From the NCBI GenBank assembly GCA_025331435.1, contig JAIWNI010000025.1, positions 264,689-328,688 of the forward strand: a stretch of 64,000 bases of DNA, in the 5' to 3' direction. The notes under the pieces were generated by a model, which had not been told where the DNA came from, ran no database searches, and saw nothing but the letters and a program-made list of their open reading frames with translations. This document shows positions 33,385 through 46,039 of the stretch, one piece after another. This stretch comes from Choanephora cucurbitarum. Its lineage: Eukaryota; Mucoromycota; Mucoromycetes; Mucorales; Choanephoraceae. A program made the position numbers and the translations under genes. The number at the start of each line of letters is the position of its first letter. The stretch's first letter is position 1.

Positions 33385-35833
33385 TTTCTAAAAAAAAAAA
33401 GACAAAGCTTTTACTTCTTTAAAGAGGAGGAAGGGGATATATGAAATAAAAGCTTTTTTCTTTTCTTTAGTTGTTGCTTCTTTTGTAGTTGCTTATAAAG
33501 AAATAGTTTTACACTTCGTACTATTTCCCAAAAGAAAAAAAGAAAAAAAAAAGTACTTTGCGCGGATTTTATTTTTGAGAGCCCAAAGAAAGGCTAATAT
33601 GCTTCCTGATCTTCATTGATTGGCTATCGAGCTTTGAAGTTTCTTTTTTGAAAATATGGTAGGAAGATGACAACGAAGATGCTTTTATTATTTATAAGGT
33701 TTGTTCTGCACATAGAGCATACTCTTCATGTTCAGAGACCTTTTCTTCTTCTGTTGAAAGCGTCTTTCTTGGGAGGTTTTCTCTTTGACAATATAAGTGT
33801 AAATGAATGTTGCATAGTTGATTTACTTCTCGGAAAGACAGATTTTTCACAGTTCCTTTCCGGTGTTTACCCGTGATTGGTCATTCCTCTTCATGGCACT
33901 ATGCTTGTTTTTATGATAGTACATGCTGCCTAACTCATATGAGATACAATATAAAGAGGCTTCTAAGATATCTGTACACATATGGTAGATAAAACAACAT
34001 TTTGTCTGTTTATAACCTGTTTGGTATAGCCTGTATTTGTAACTATCAGCTTCTATAAGGCTTGTACTAGCATAAATGCATTATTTCTCATTCGACAAAT
34101 TGGTAACTTGTGCTCAGAATAAGACAATAGTATAACATTTCATGTTGCTTTAATCGAGACAATCGCCTTACTTCTGATAGGTCTTATAGGGAATAATTAA
34201 GGAACTGTGTTGCCTTCTCTTTCTTTCTTCTACTTCTTTTCTCACTTAAAGTACATAGAGTGACTGAAACATCAACAAAAACAAAGTTGGCAGATTACAA
34301 CAGCTGTGTATGTAACACAAGCATCGGCCATCTAACGATTGAATAAGTATAGATGCTAATCTGGCAGTTCTCTGTATCAAGCTTTTCAAACAAATAAAAG
34401 TTATTCGTCTCAATCTAGATAAAACGCTATAGAACATTGCCAGCAACAGCTCCAGTAGTGTGTTGCTTGTGCCCTTTCATGGATAATGTCTTGACGATAG
34501 AATGCGAAATGTTATCGTCACCTTCCGAGGCGATAGTGCATTTGATAGAGAAAGTGCTACAAAGGCTGTTTGTAGTGGCAGTACTAGAGATGATAAAGAT
34601 CTACAAGCTTGACTCATGATTTGGACCTAAATTCATAGCAAGCATTCTATGTAAAATCATCTCTTCCTGTCGTCTAAGTTAGTAGGCAGATACCAGACTT
34701 TTATCCCAAAACGAACCGAGAATGAGATGTCGTTTACGCCAACACATTACATAGCAGCAACACCACTAGCTTGCTTCGATTATCTATAGCACATTCAAAA
34801 TAGATGAAGGCATTTTGCAAAGAGACTGACTAAAAATTTCTTGCCCTAGATGTCTAGATAGGCTTTCTACCTCAAAACTGTTCAATGATATGCTTCATTT
34901 TGAAAAGACCATACAAATTGTGTGAATAATCTTTATTAGTGGTAATATCTGTAATATATTTCAGAACAAAGCCTTCAAAATCTTTCAATAGGTGTATTCA
35001 CACTTTTAATATTCTATTCACTGCTAGAGACTTTTCGTACACAGCTACATATCCGATCCAATGATAACAATCAATGCTTGTAGCAAAGCTGCTTCTTTTC
35101 GTAAATAAGGTAGCTTCTAGGAAATCTAGGTTTACTCTATCAACTGTCGATACAAATGAACCAGGCGTATGGCTGCAAGATAAGGCGTAAGACTGAAAAA
35201 TACGCATATAGAGCAGGGCAAGTCGGTTGCAGGCTATTATGTCCTGGCCGGTTGTTGATATATACGCAAACTACCAGGATTTCATGCATTGCTGCAAGGT
35301 GATCAAGGCAATCCAAAAAACAAGACACGAATCTTGGAAAGCTATTATCCTGGTCGGCTAATACGGGTTTTTGTAACCACTTCACCCTACGACGTGATTT
35401 TGCCCTAAGAGTGAGAAATCTCTAGCCCCAATGTCACACTATCTCTATATTCTGAGGTCGAAATATTCTCCCAGAATTTATTGAGATCCTCAAACAAGAG
35501 TTTGTACTAGTATTGGTCCCACCCTATGACCAAACTCGTCAAAAGATCAAAGAGTTCAATGACAATAACAATTGAGTCTTTATACATATTTTTCGAATCA
35601 ATGAATAAAGAAGATCACAGCATTCCATATGAACACAAATTCTTTTTAGTCTTTGTATCTAGCGTACGCAAAAAAGAATCTTGGTGCGCAAATTCAGTCT
35701 GAAAAACCAAAACAAAGAAAACACCATGAGGCGGTTGCTTAAAACAAGTAAAAACGTAAGCTTAAGAAATTGCATAAATTATTTTCATTCATTTGGTTTT
35801 TTTATCTATACATATACTTAATTCAAACACATC
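33385..35833. other. Gene-poor divergent intergenic region
   Basis: About 2.4 kb between the TSC2 and sterol-transfer genes. Only scattered short frames. A plus-strand patch near 35470-35570 (NILPEFIEILKQEFVLVLV) looks coding but has stops on both sides and no recognised family. Confidence 0.4.
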
Positions 35834-38800
35834 ATGTTACAGCCATCACTTGTGTCTTCTTCAACCAACACACTCACTATACAAGATGTTGTACTTGACT
35901 CACCTGTCTGGAGATCAAATCTACTTCACCTGCAAGATCAAGTTGATCTATTTGAAAAGTGGGTTGAGGGTTTCATGAAGGCACTCAGGAGTTACATTGA
36001 ATCTATTGTCAGTAAGTTGAATTCAACTAGACAAAACAGTCGATTTGTATCTCAACTGCCTAAACAGAGCATAATATGCAAGCCAGCAATCTGTGCAAAA
36101 AGACCTTATTGACTGGATTAGACGGTACATTGATTGGTAAGAAGCAAATATTTCTTGGTTCAGATGAATCTTTAGATAATAAGAAAATAGAAAAATAGAT
36201 AACACAATTGCAGGCAATGTGGTCACTCGATTTGCAACTACCTTACAGTTCACTATTGCCTACAAGACAAAAATGGTCAGTGGGAGGATAGTATGATATA
36301 TCTATAGATTTATTGACAACTTTGTAGGCCTCAGATTTAGAAGATACCTTACTTGTACCACTACAGAATATAGTTAAAAACGATCTCAAGACATTTAAAG
36401 AGACAAGGAAACAGTTTGAGAGGACACTAGATCGATATGAGGCTCAACTGAATCGATATTATGTCCTTAGTAAACAAAAGGAAGCTAGTGCATTAAGAGA
36501 AGATGCTTTTCAGATGTTTGAGTTGCGCAAGTCCTATGTGCGATCAAGTGTTGATTTCTTTTCTATTCTAGTCTCATTCAAGACTAATTTGGAACAGCTG
36601 TTAGTGAGTTGCTTTGCAGATGCACTCGGAGCTTATATTCAGGATATCGATGAGTCTGCAGCAGCTTGTGATCATGTGCGCACTAAACTGAATGGCTGGA
36701 AACAATGGATGGATGAGAATAAGATGACGAGTGAATATCAACTTACCAAGATCAACAATCGATGCCTTGAACTACAGGATGCGTATATCAATAAATCAAA
36801 GCCAAATCGATCGCTCAAACGCTATTCGACCTTATCGAATGATCCAATGGTGGCTGTATCGCCTACAGAGAACACGAGCGATGACGACAGTAATAGCAAC
36901 AAAGAATGGGTCAATACACTAAAGAAGGGAGAGAAACAAGGTTATCTGAATTGCCGCATTGTCTCATCTAGAAACAGAACACCCTGGAGTAGACGATGGT
37001 TCTTTTTACAACAAGGCTGGTTTGGTACCTGCACTGTCTCTACCATTCAGAAAGAAAAGGGGTGTGTTATGGTCAATGATCGTATTCGTATAACAGAGGC
37101 TACATTCCGTGTCTTTTCAGAAAGCGATCGACGATTCTGTTTTGATTTGATCCACCCGAAATACACTTTCCATCTACAGGCAGAGACAGACCAAGAAATG
37201 CAACAATGGCTTTGGGCTATGGAACAAGCCAAAGAAGCAGAGTTATCTTCTGAAGATAGTGTACCTCAGGCACTTTTGTCCCCAAAAGCAAATATGTTCA
37301 ACAAGTTATCGAATAAAGACAATACTTCTCTTGTTGTTGCCATGTCAACCTCACCTTTACCCAGTCCAACTTTAGAACCCAGTCTATCGACCACCACCTC
37401 TTCTTTAACCAGTGTGATGATTCGAGAAAGTCAGACTGTACCATTGGAAGAAACAATACCCGAAGTCACAAACACCAACCGACTCTCCCTCTCATCCTGG
37501 GGTATGCCTTGGTTGAGCACCAGCATGAACGCATTCTCTCATAATAGTACAGACGATGATGCTAATACCACGCCATCTTTATTCCCTATTACTACACCAT
37601 CCAATTCATCCACTACTAATAACACTACTAATAATTCTAATACTAATACCATACAAACTGAGCAACAAGACACAAACCAGTTGATCGTTTGGCCAACCAA
37701 ACTTGAACTAGACACACCCAAACCAAACCTACCTCGATACAGTGCCCATCTAGAAGAAAGCCAAAGAGAACTTAGACGCTACTTTGATCATGTACCTGAA
37801 GAAGAAACCGTGCTCGAATCGCTTATTGCATCCTTCTATCCTTCTACCGAGGGATACAGCGGCAAGATGTATTTGACACAATCTCGCATTTGGTTCTACA
37901 GTTGCACTTTTATGACGTGTGTTCATGTGGTCGTCATTCCTTTGGCCCATATCAAATCAGTCCATTTGGAGAATAGCACATTAATCCTGGTAGAGACAGA
38001 GACTGACAAATTCTGCTTTAGTGTCTGGCTGACATCACCTGCCACCATTGTGGAGAAAATCAAGTACGCTGTAGAACATCACAAGACTATCCCACTCGAT
38101 CAGTTTTATGATGACTTGCGCCGAATTCATCCTCCAAAGCGAAAGACAAAAATACCCACAAGTCATGTGACGACGACGATGTCAAACACGCTCTATACAT
38201 CTGTCACACCTTTAACTGTACAGGCACAACAACAACAGCCTATCTTGATCAAACAAAATCCTTCTACTTCAACATCTAATACCACAGATGAAGGTGAAGA
38301 TACCCATAGTATGGCCAACCCAGAGGAGGACTTTGCTTCTTCTCTAGGTACTTCCTTTCACAGTTCGCCTGCTCAGGGCGCCTTGGCAGCCGTGGCAGCC
38401 AGGAGTCAGCAACGCAAATCGAAATCCGCACTTTCCTCACAACCTATTGTGGCCGAGACATTGACAGCAGAACCTTCTTTATTGACAGAAGAGGTAGATG
38501 AATGGCCATCTGATGTGCTGAAGCCTCAAGAAAAGGTATCTTGTCGCTGCAAAGATCATTTGGAGAAGATCGAGACAGACCTTGTACTGGACATCAGCCC
38601 CAAAGCTTTGTTCGATCTCTTGTTTTCAGACCGTGGTACGCTATGGCACAAGCTGAATCAAGTCAAGAACAACAGCCCGCCCGTCCTTTCACCTTGGCAA
38701 CAACAGGAGCGTACTATGGAATACATCATGCCTGTCTCTAATCCATTAGTTAAAGTCAAGGAAGCTAATGTGATTGAGGCACAGCAGATTATTGAGCAAC

Positions 38801-39624
38801 AACCTTATCTATCTTATGTTGTCATGGTAAGCACCAAGACACCTCAATTGCCTTATGCAGACGCATTTGTGCCTTGTATTAAGTACTGCATCACTTATGT
38901 CTCGCCCACACAATCTCGACTGGTCTGCTCTATGGGCGTGCAATGGTTAAAGACTATCTTTGTTAAAGGTATGGTAAACCGTGCTGCTATGAAAGGCATG
39001 CAAGAGACAGTACAAGGTTTGGTCTCTCTTCTCCAACAAGAACTGGCTTCGAAATCATCAAAAGAGCCTGCAAAAGATGAAAAGCAGATACCATCAAAGC
39101 AACCGACCAAACGCCAGCCACACGATGATTCACAACAACAAAAGAAAGAGCGAAAGGAAAAGAACATAAAGTGGCCTTCATTATGGACATGGATCTTGTG
39201 CGTTCTCTGTATGTTATCGACCATTCATCAGCTCTATTTGCAGCACAAGTATCAAGCATTAGTCCAAGAAAACCAAACAGTGAGTTGGCGAGGTGTCTAT
39301 TTGCGCGATATTGAAGAGCATTTGATACAAAGAGAGCAAACCGCGACACGCATGAACCATTCTGTCTATGCACTCTTTCAGGAAGCCAAAGAGAAGAAGG
39401 ACACAAAATGGTCCAGCAGGCAGCATCGTATTATGGCAGCAGAGATCAGTATCATGAAAGAGAAATTAGGTGTCCTTCGATTTGAGTTGCTTTCCAACTT
39501 TCGTATCTTGAATCTGATTGAACATCAATTGTTGGAAAATGAGTATCATAATTGGGTAGCAGATCAATTACTTGATTGTAAAGAAGATGCAGTGTGTCAT
39601 CTTTTACGTAAAGAAATTACATGA
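35834..39624 (+). CDS. BAR-PH-GRAM-VASt membrane-contact sterol transporter (Lam/Sip3-like)
   Basis: Anchored sterol-transfer protein of the yeast Lam1/Ysp1-Lam3/Sip3 class, acting at ER-plasma membrane contacts. Four exons, 35834-36011, 36068-36136, 36214-36275, 36328-39624, close in frame at about 1,201 aa. An N-terminal BAR-like helical region (about 1-270) comes first. The PH domain is at about 305-410 (EKQGYLNCRIVSSRNRTPWS, FHLQAETDQEMQQWLWAMEQ). The GRAM domain is near 585-680 (ESLIASFYPSTEGYSGKMYL). The VASt lipid-binding domain is at about 840-1010 (HLEKIETDLVLDISPKALFD, RGTLWHKL). One transmembrane helix lies near 1051 (WPSLWTWILCVLCMLSTIHQ). A short coiled tail ends the protein. BAR, PH, GRAM and VASt in this order are diagnostic. 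Confidence 0.9.
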
Positions 39625-39647
39625 TAATAAATCTATACAATTTGTTT

Positions 39648-40544
39648 TTATTCAATGACTACACAGAAATTGTTCTTGCCACCACCATCTTCTAATACTT
39701 TCTTCTTCCATTGAACCTTTCTAGTGTTTGTTTTTTCAGTAAGTTCGAATAAATAATAGGCTAGTTTGTTTGAAAAATGATGGTGGAGACATTTGGTATA
39801 ACCTATTGACTTCATCATGTCCAATAAGTGTGTGTGTGTCATATATCTTGAATTTGTCACACAAGGCAAAGGAACAACAAGGAAAAGGTAATGAAGTCGA
39901 TCTTGTACACTTGGCAACGTCAGGAAATTGCGTGTATGAATCAACATGCGACCTTTTGAATACAATAAGTTTCTTTTGTGTGTTTTGATTAGATAAAAAG
40001 TTCACTTGCCTCTAGCTTTTGGATCACCCACGAAATTAATGACTAAACTTAAACAGACAATATCAAATTTATCTTGATCTGTTGTAGGTGGCTTCATTTC
40101 CAAGAAATCTTGCTTCTCAATGTCTGGATGCTGAGGATTAAGATCGATAGGCTTTGCTGTGATCCAAGGATAAGGTTTATAGTTATCTGGTGCAACAGCG
40201 CCAATATCTAACACTCGCAATGTTTCTACTTTCTTGGTGCTATATTGTTTTAATGTCTGGATAAGCCATTTAGACGAATCGCCTCCTCTTGATTTACTCT
40301 GGCCTAGTTGGGAAGCCTTTTGGTACCAGTCAAGGCCGCCCATGGACTCCATGGCTTCAAGGATCGTTTGTTCTTGAGCACGATCAATCTCGGCTTCGGC
40401 TCGACACTTGGCTAGTTCTTTATTGAGCACATGAAATCGACGGATCAGTCTGGCTGTCTCTACTCGAGATTGTTTGAATTTTGCAGTAGTTGTAGGTTGT
40501 GTCTTTAAAGTGATGGGTTGTTTCTTTTTGGCTTTCTTGGGCAT
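39648..40544 (-). CDS. BMT2: 25S rRNA adenine-N1 methyltransferase Bmt2
   Basis: Methylates N1 of a single adenine (A2142 in yeast) in 25S rRNA, in the nucleolus. Two exons, 40544-40010 and 39952-39648, give 279 aa, near the yeast length. The N-terminus is very basic (MPKKAKKKQP). The SAM-binding start is LRVLDIGAVAPDNY and the acidic loop PIDLNPQHPDIEKQDFLEMK follows, then the substrate-side motif FDIVCLSLVINFVGDPKARG and VVPLPCVTNSRYMTHTHL. The intron begins GCAAGT and ends AAAAG: it is of the GC-AG class, required to keep the frame. The gene converges on the sterol-transfer gene with 23 bp between their stops. Confidence 0.9.
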
Positions 40545-41739
40545 AATGGTTATTTGAATAGAGAGTAGCTAATTCAAGAAGGTAGAAAAAAAATTACATT
40601 ATTGACTTTTATTTTTGAGACTAAAGTAAAGAATCTAATGGGAAGAAACCAGCTTGATATTTTGGAAGTTGTACATTTCATCGATGCAAAGACGTGTATT
40701 TGTAACTTGTCTGGAACAAAATGATGAGACATGTAACCTCATCAGAGCCTTGTTGTCGTCAATAAAATAGAGACTATAACTATACTGTGTACGCTGTTCT
40801 TGAAAGAGCAAAGCTTGAGAACGACTTCAAGATATTTTATTCATCACCATTGGAAGGAGGAAAGATAAACCTTTACTCGCTTTATAAAAGGTAAATGCCT
40901 GTTTAATAGAATTTCATTATTGATTAAGATTTTGATATACTGTCCTCAATGTACTTCGAAACAGATTCGTTTATTCTTATGGTTGTAGGTGTACGTAGAA
41001 TAGGTGAAATTGATAGTTACTTATCGTGAATGAATTGTTGGTCTCAAAACCTAGCTATATATATATATATATATATATAACGTGCCAACGAGCAACAACG
41101 CTACCTTGACTACAATCTCTTTGGCATATCATGTCCTGAAGGTTTGATATAAGGCACCGTATAAAACTTGTGTACAGGGAGTTTGAATAATACCAATTAA
41201 GCCACAAAGGTACACTTTTTCATCTTGTTTGCATTACAATAAGACAAACTCAAATCATAAGTCGATTGACAAATAGAGTATAGCAAAAGATAAGCTACTT
41301 TAATAATCAGTTTTCAGATGGTAATCACTTGAAAGGTTTACTATTGAGCCTTGCAAAGGCCTGAAGAAACACATTCAACAAGCGCAATCTCAATATCAGC
41401 TGGGCACTGATAAGAGGTTCGAAAAAGAACCCTAGTCGTTACGAAAAACGTCTCAAAGCATTTGATTACGATCAAGGAATTTGCCTTTTTTCAACAAAGA
41501 TATCAGGCCTTTGTGTACTTTAGGGAAAACAAAACCTAGACACGTTTGCATCGAAAAGAGGCATTGAACCATAGGAACCACAAAATCGTTGTCAAATTTA
41601 CTTTAACCTACAATGGAAACAGTGATTTGACTAGCTGTATTGTTGAGTGTGAAGACAGACACACTTTGAAACCTTTTGAGCTGATTTTTTGCTGTGATCT
41701 CTCAAGTACCCAGAAGAACTTTTGTTTACTATCAGCATA
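40545..41739. other. Intergenic, with (TA)n microsatellite
   Basis: About 1.2 kb without a convincing gene. It holds a (TA)n run at about 41055-41080. Confidence 0.5.
41055..41080. repeat. (TA)n microsatellite
   Basis: About 12 TA units in the A/T-rich intergenic region before the foldback element. Confidence 0.9.
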
Positions 41740-42151
41740 CACTGTAAAAAAAGAAAAGGTCTTTTAAAGGCTAAAAAAACCTTCTCCATCAGGTTTTTGT
41801 GACCAAATCGCAGGCTTTTCAAAGGTCATTTTTGCTGATTTTTTGAAATTAAACCAATCACGAAAGTTTTTCTTCTTAACCTTTAAAGACAAAGGCTAAT
41901 TAGAGGTTTTTTGAAGGTTTTTTATCGGCTTTTTAAAATTGTGGTTCTTTACGGAGATTCAAAGTCCAAAGAACCCTCCAAAAACCTCTAATTAGCCTTT
42001 GTCTTTAAAGGTTAAGAAGAAAAACTTTCGTGATTGGTTTAATTTCAAAAAATCAGCAAAAATGACCTTTGAAAAGCCTGCGATTTGGTCACAAAAACCT
42101 GATGGAGAAGGTTTTTTTAGCCTTTAAAAGACCTTTTCTTTTTTTACAGTG
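41740..42151. mobile_element. Foldback element with perfect 172-bp inverted arms
   Basis: Arms 41740-41911 and 41980-42151 are perfect reverse complements over all 172 bases checked line by line, separated by a 68-bp spacer. The ends are CACTGTAAAAAAAG and its complement CTTTTTTTACAGTG. A 3-bp direct repeat ATA flanks it (41737-41739 and 42152-42154). CACTG ends and a 3-bp duplication fit CACTA-type transposons, but no transposase is present. It sits about 350 bp before the glutaredoxin-like start codon. The perfect arms imply very recent arrival or ongoing correction. Confidence 0.88.
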
Positions 42152-42497
42152 ATAAGCATTAATCTTGCTCTTATAACTCTTTTTTCACATATCAACATAT
42201 TAAAAAATCTCTACACAACATTGTTGTTTAATTTTAAGTGCTCAAATTGTAGTAATATAAATGCTTTCTCAAGACCAACCAGTGCACTATAACAGAAAAA
42301 ATGCAAAGTGATTCTGTTAAGGTCTTTTTTTTATTGCGCATTATAAATTCGCAACGAAAAGCGTTTTCATCTTTGACCAACAATTTCTCTGTTAAGGTCT
42401 ATGATAGCTTTTGCTATTCGATACGTTTGAACTCCGGGTACACAGGTTTTATCTGCTCTTTTACTTTTTTTTTTCCTCTTCTAAAAAAAGCGGTGTG

Positions 42498-42847
42498 ATG
42501 TCAAGCAGAAAGGTTGCATTGACTTTGTTCTCCTCAAGTACATGTTCACTCTGTACAAAGGCAAAAGAGTCTATTCTTCGAGTTCAACAAAAGGTAAAAT
42601 ATAAGCATAAATAACTATATCCTTTTTTTTTAATTCATTGTGTTATTAGACACCCTTCAGTTTAAAGGTCTTTGATATCCATCAAGACAAGGATTGTCCT
42701 AAAGAGTTTCGAGAGAAATATGTTTTTGATGTTCCTGTTCTTCATATGAACGATCAGTTTTTAATGCAACATCGAGTGCCTGAAGAAAGTTTGTTAGAAG
42801 CAATCAAGCATTATGAAGCCACTGGCAAAATCAACCCAAAGTATTAA
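42498..42847 (+). CDS. Glutaredoxin-like small thiol-disulfide protein
   Basis: Small thioredoxin-fold protein of the glutaredoxin-like (yeast YDR286C) group. Two exons, 42498-42593 and 42650-42847, give 97 aa. The active-site motif is CSLC in LFSSSTCSLCTKAKESIL. The cis-proline region is FDVPVLHMNDQFLMQHRVPE, followed by a C-terminal helix (LLEAIKHYEAT). Redox activity is inferred from the CxxC. The start follows the foldback element by about 350 bp, and the last 17 bases overlap the 3' end of the NTAQ1 gene on the other strand. Confidence 0.85.
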
Positions 42848-43725
42848 ACAAGCGATCATAAAACTGGTTATTTGAGAACACATTTCCATAGAGACAGGAT
42901 TCCATTGAAATGAATTCGTCCAGATTGTGTTGTCCTAACAATAACTATGAGTAAAGTAGAGATCCTGTCTTGTCTAAGAAGAAAGCGACATACCTTTTGA
43001 AATGATGGGATAAGAAGGTGGTTGAGCGATATAACAGCCGTCTTCTTTCAACTACGGATAAAGTTAATTATAAATATAGCTAAGAAAAGAGAGAGAGAGA
43101 GATAGGGTTACCATATGACTTCTATCTGATTGAAATGATTCAAGATACACTTTTGCGGGAATAAGACGAAAAGCATGATGGTATCTATCGTTGAATACCA
43201 AATGGGGTTTGAATGTGTTTGTAGCATAAACGTCTGCTGGAGTTGGAAAAGGTAGTAATGTATCAAAGTCATAGACAAGTGCCTTTTCACTACGTTGGAG
43301 GGTTTACTCGACATTGTTCATTAGTGGGTAACAAAGCGTCTTACCCTTCTTTCTCAAAATACAATACAACATGATAATCCTTTTGTTTTTTGTAATAAAT
43401 GTTAGGATTATAAAGCACAATGCTAAATAGCTTACCCAGACTACCATATGGTCTTCCTCCCGTCCTGCTCTTTGCTGCCATAAAGGAACCTATTTTATCT
43501 CGGATAAATTGAGTTTCATATCACAGATAACAACTACTGCTTGAATACCATTCGATTTTTATTGCTAATAAAAACAACATGAAAATACTCGAGTAAGTCT
43601 GGTCTTTTGGTTTGAATTTCTTCGCATAGTTTGTAGATGTTCTCTTCACAGTAGTTGGCTGTATAGTTCAATTCGGCTTGTTTGAACTTGAGTACATCTA
43701 GACTCTGATCTTCAGTTAGTGTCAT
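42831..43725 (-). CDS. NTAQ1: Protein N-terminal glutamine amidohydrolase
   Basis: Converts N-terminal Gln to Glu, the first step of the N-degron pathway for such proteins. Six exons, 43725-43549, 43489-43436, 43379-43345, 43289-43112, 43051-42994, 42934-42831, close in frame to 201 aa, about the size of animal NTAQ1 (205). All three catalytic residues can be placed: Cys26 ([13 protein letters not shown]), His80 ([11 protein letters not shown]) and Asp96 ([13 protein letters not shown]), with spacing close to human Cys28, His81 and Asp97. Further conserved parts are the SDRSHM stretch and PPSYPII. The end ([18 protein letters not shown]) fits the family. Yeast S. cerevisiae uses an unrelated enzyme, Nta1. 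The gene starts 259 bp from POB3, divergently. Confidence 0.9.
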
Positions 43726-43984
43726 GAAATTCAACTTGGGGAAATAAAGAGCGAGAAAATAAAGCAGAGAGGTGGCTTCAACTACATTATCTGTTGAGTC
43801 AAATCATGCGCGATTTAAAGCAATTGCGTTTTTTTTTTTTCTTTACGCGTTGAGTTTCAATACGAAAACGCGTCTAGTGTAGTTTTTCTTTTTTTTTTTT
43901 TGAAAGCAAGACAAAAAATTGTTTTTTTTTTCCTTTCTTTTTTTTTTTTGGTTATATCTATTTGAAATAGTATATATATACGTG

Positions 43985-45842
43985 ATGTCTGACAAAAAGA
44001 ACGTGGATTTCAACTCTATTTACTGTGGACTTCAGCCTGATGTCGGTCGTTTCCGTCTTTCACAGAATGGTTTAGGTTGGAAAGGTGGCCGAGATCGTAC
44101 TATTATTGTACCTACGGACAACTTAAAGAAGATGACCTGGATCAGAGCTGCTAGAGGCTTTGAACTTCGAGTGTCACAAAAGGATAACACTGTATTGCGC
44201 TTTGATGGATTTAAACCCGAAGTAAATTGATGAGTAACTCAAGGGATTGCAGTAAACTGACATACAAATGATAGGATTTGGAAGAATTAAAGGATGCTGT
44301 CAAATTGTTCTATAAGATCCCAGTGGATGTGAAGGAAGTTAGTGTGAAAGGTTGGAATTGGGGCAAAACAGAATTTCAAGGTAAAAAAAAGAGAGAGAGA
44401 GAAGCCTATATGACAAGTTATACAAGGTTGATTAAATTCAAAATGATAGGATCTACCCTTAATTTCAGTGTGAGCAACAGAACCATGTTTGAATTGCCTC
44501 TTGAACAAGCTATTGCTACCAACAAACCAGGCAAAAACGAAGTGGCTATCAACTTTGTCGATCCTGGACAACCTGCACCTGAAGGTATCAATCCTAAGGA
44601 AGTAGACGAACTGATGGATGTTTCATTTTATGTGCCCGGTACAGTCGCCAAGGAATCAACAGAGGACAACGATAACAATGAAGATGAGGAAGAGGAAGTG
44701 AATGCAGACATGGTCTTCTACGAGACAGTCAAATCCAAGTTAGAGTTGAGCCAGATGACAACCGAGAATATTGTGCAATTCCAAGAAGTATTGTGTCTTA
44801 CACCTCGTGGTCGTTACAATATCGATATGTACCAAGACTTCCTTCGTCTTCGTGGTAAGACTTATGATTACAAGATTCTTTACTCAAACATCATCAAGCT
44901 CTTTTTGCTGTTGAAGCCTGACGAAGTACATGTCTTGTTTGTGGTAAGTCTGGATCCTACAAGATCAATTATTTTTTTTTCTTAAAAGAAAGCTTGGAAA
45001 TAGATTGGCTTGGATCCTCCTCTTAGACAAGGTCAAACCAAATATCCCTTCTTGGTATTCCAATTTGTACGTGAAGAAGAAATTGATATTGAACTGAATT
45101 TGGAAGAAGAAGCATTAGACGAAAAATACGAAAACAAGCTTCAGAAGCATTATGATGCACCTACTTACGAAGTAGTCAGCAATGTCTTTAGAGCCTTGAC
45201 AGGTAGAAAAGTGACAGTACCTGGTTCTTACAAGAGTCACCACGGTGCTAACGCACTCAAATGTTCAATGAAGGCCAACGAAGGCTTTTTGTATCCCTTG
45301 GAAAAGAGCTTGTTGTTCATTCCCAAACCCCCTACATTCATTCCTCTAAACGAAATCAGTGTGGTCACATTCAGCCGTGTGGGTGGTCAAGCAGGTGGTA
45401 GCTCCCGTACATTCGATATGAAGATCAACTTAAAGAGCGGCAATGACATTCAATTCTCTAGCATTAACCGAGAAGAGTATGCTAATATTGAAGATTACTT
45501 GAAGCAAAAGAAGATCAAGATCAAGAGTGAAGGCAACGAAGATGCCATGTTGACTTACACTGATCTTGCTGAGCTCGACGATGAAGAAGATGATGAAGAT
45601 TATGATTCCAGAAAGAGACGAAGAACAGATGTGGTTGCTACATCTGGTGGCATGGATGATGACGATGATGAAAGTCGTAATGTATTCCTCAGCTCTTTTG
45701 TTTTTTTTATGATTACTCACCTTTCTTGATTTCTTTAGCTGATGAGGATTTCGCTCCTGATAGCGATAGTGATGTTCCTGAAGAATATGACTCTGATGCT
45801 CGAGGCTCTTCAGAGGGTGATCAAGAAGAAGACGAAGATTAA
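43985..45842 (+). CDS. POB3: FACT complex subunit Pob3 (SSRP1-like)
   Basis: Histone chaperone subunit that with Spt16 reorganises nucleosomes during transcription and replication. Five exons, 43985-44221, 44275-44380, 44450-44943, 45004-45676, 45739-45842, close in frame to 537 aa, near yeast Pob3 (552). It opens with the N-terminal domain SIYCGLQPDVGRFRLSQNGL and WNWGKTEFQG, then the POB3-specific acidic loop, PH-like tandem domains (LRQGQTKYPFLVFQFVREEE and SHHGANALKCSMKANEGFLY) and a long acidic C-terminus. There is no HMG box, as usual in fungal Pob3. The last intron may start at GTAATG or a few bases earlier. Confidence 0.93.
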
Positions 45843-46039
45843 GAAATTGCTTAATAAAATGTACATTGAAGATGAAGCCAATTGTCATTATTATTATTAG
45901 TTATATGGTGTAAAGAAGAGAAGGGAGAAAGACAAACAAGAACGAATATATATAGAGAGAGAGAAAGAGAAATCTGTACAAAAGAGAGTGGATTGGGGGA
46001 ATGCTTGATAGTTGAATCTGGTTGCTTTTTGTGTTTTTT

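Noticed and set aside
41390..41460. GGTTCGA-like string suggesting a tRNA T-arm
   Set aside because: No acceptor stem, D-arm or anticodon arm can be placed around it.
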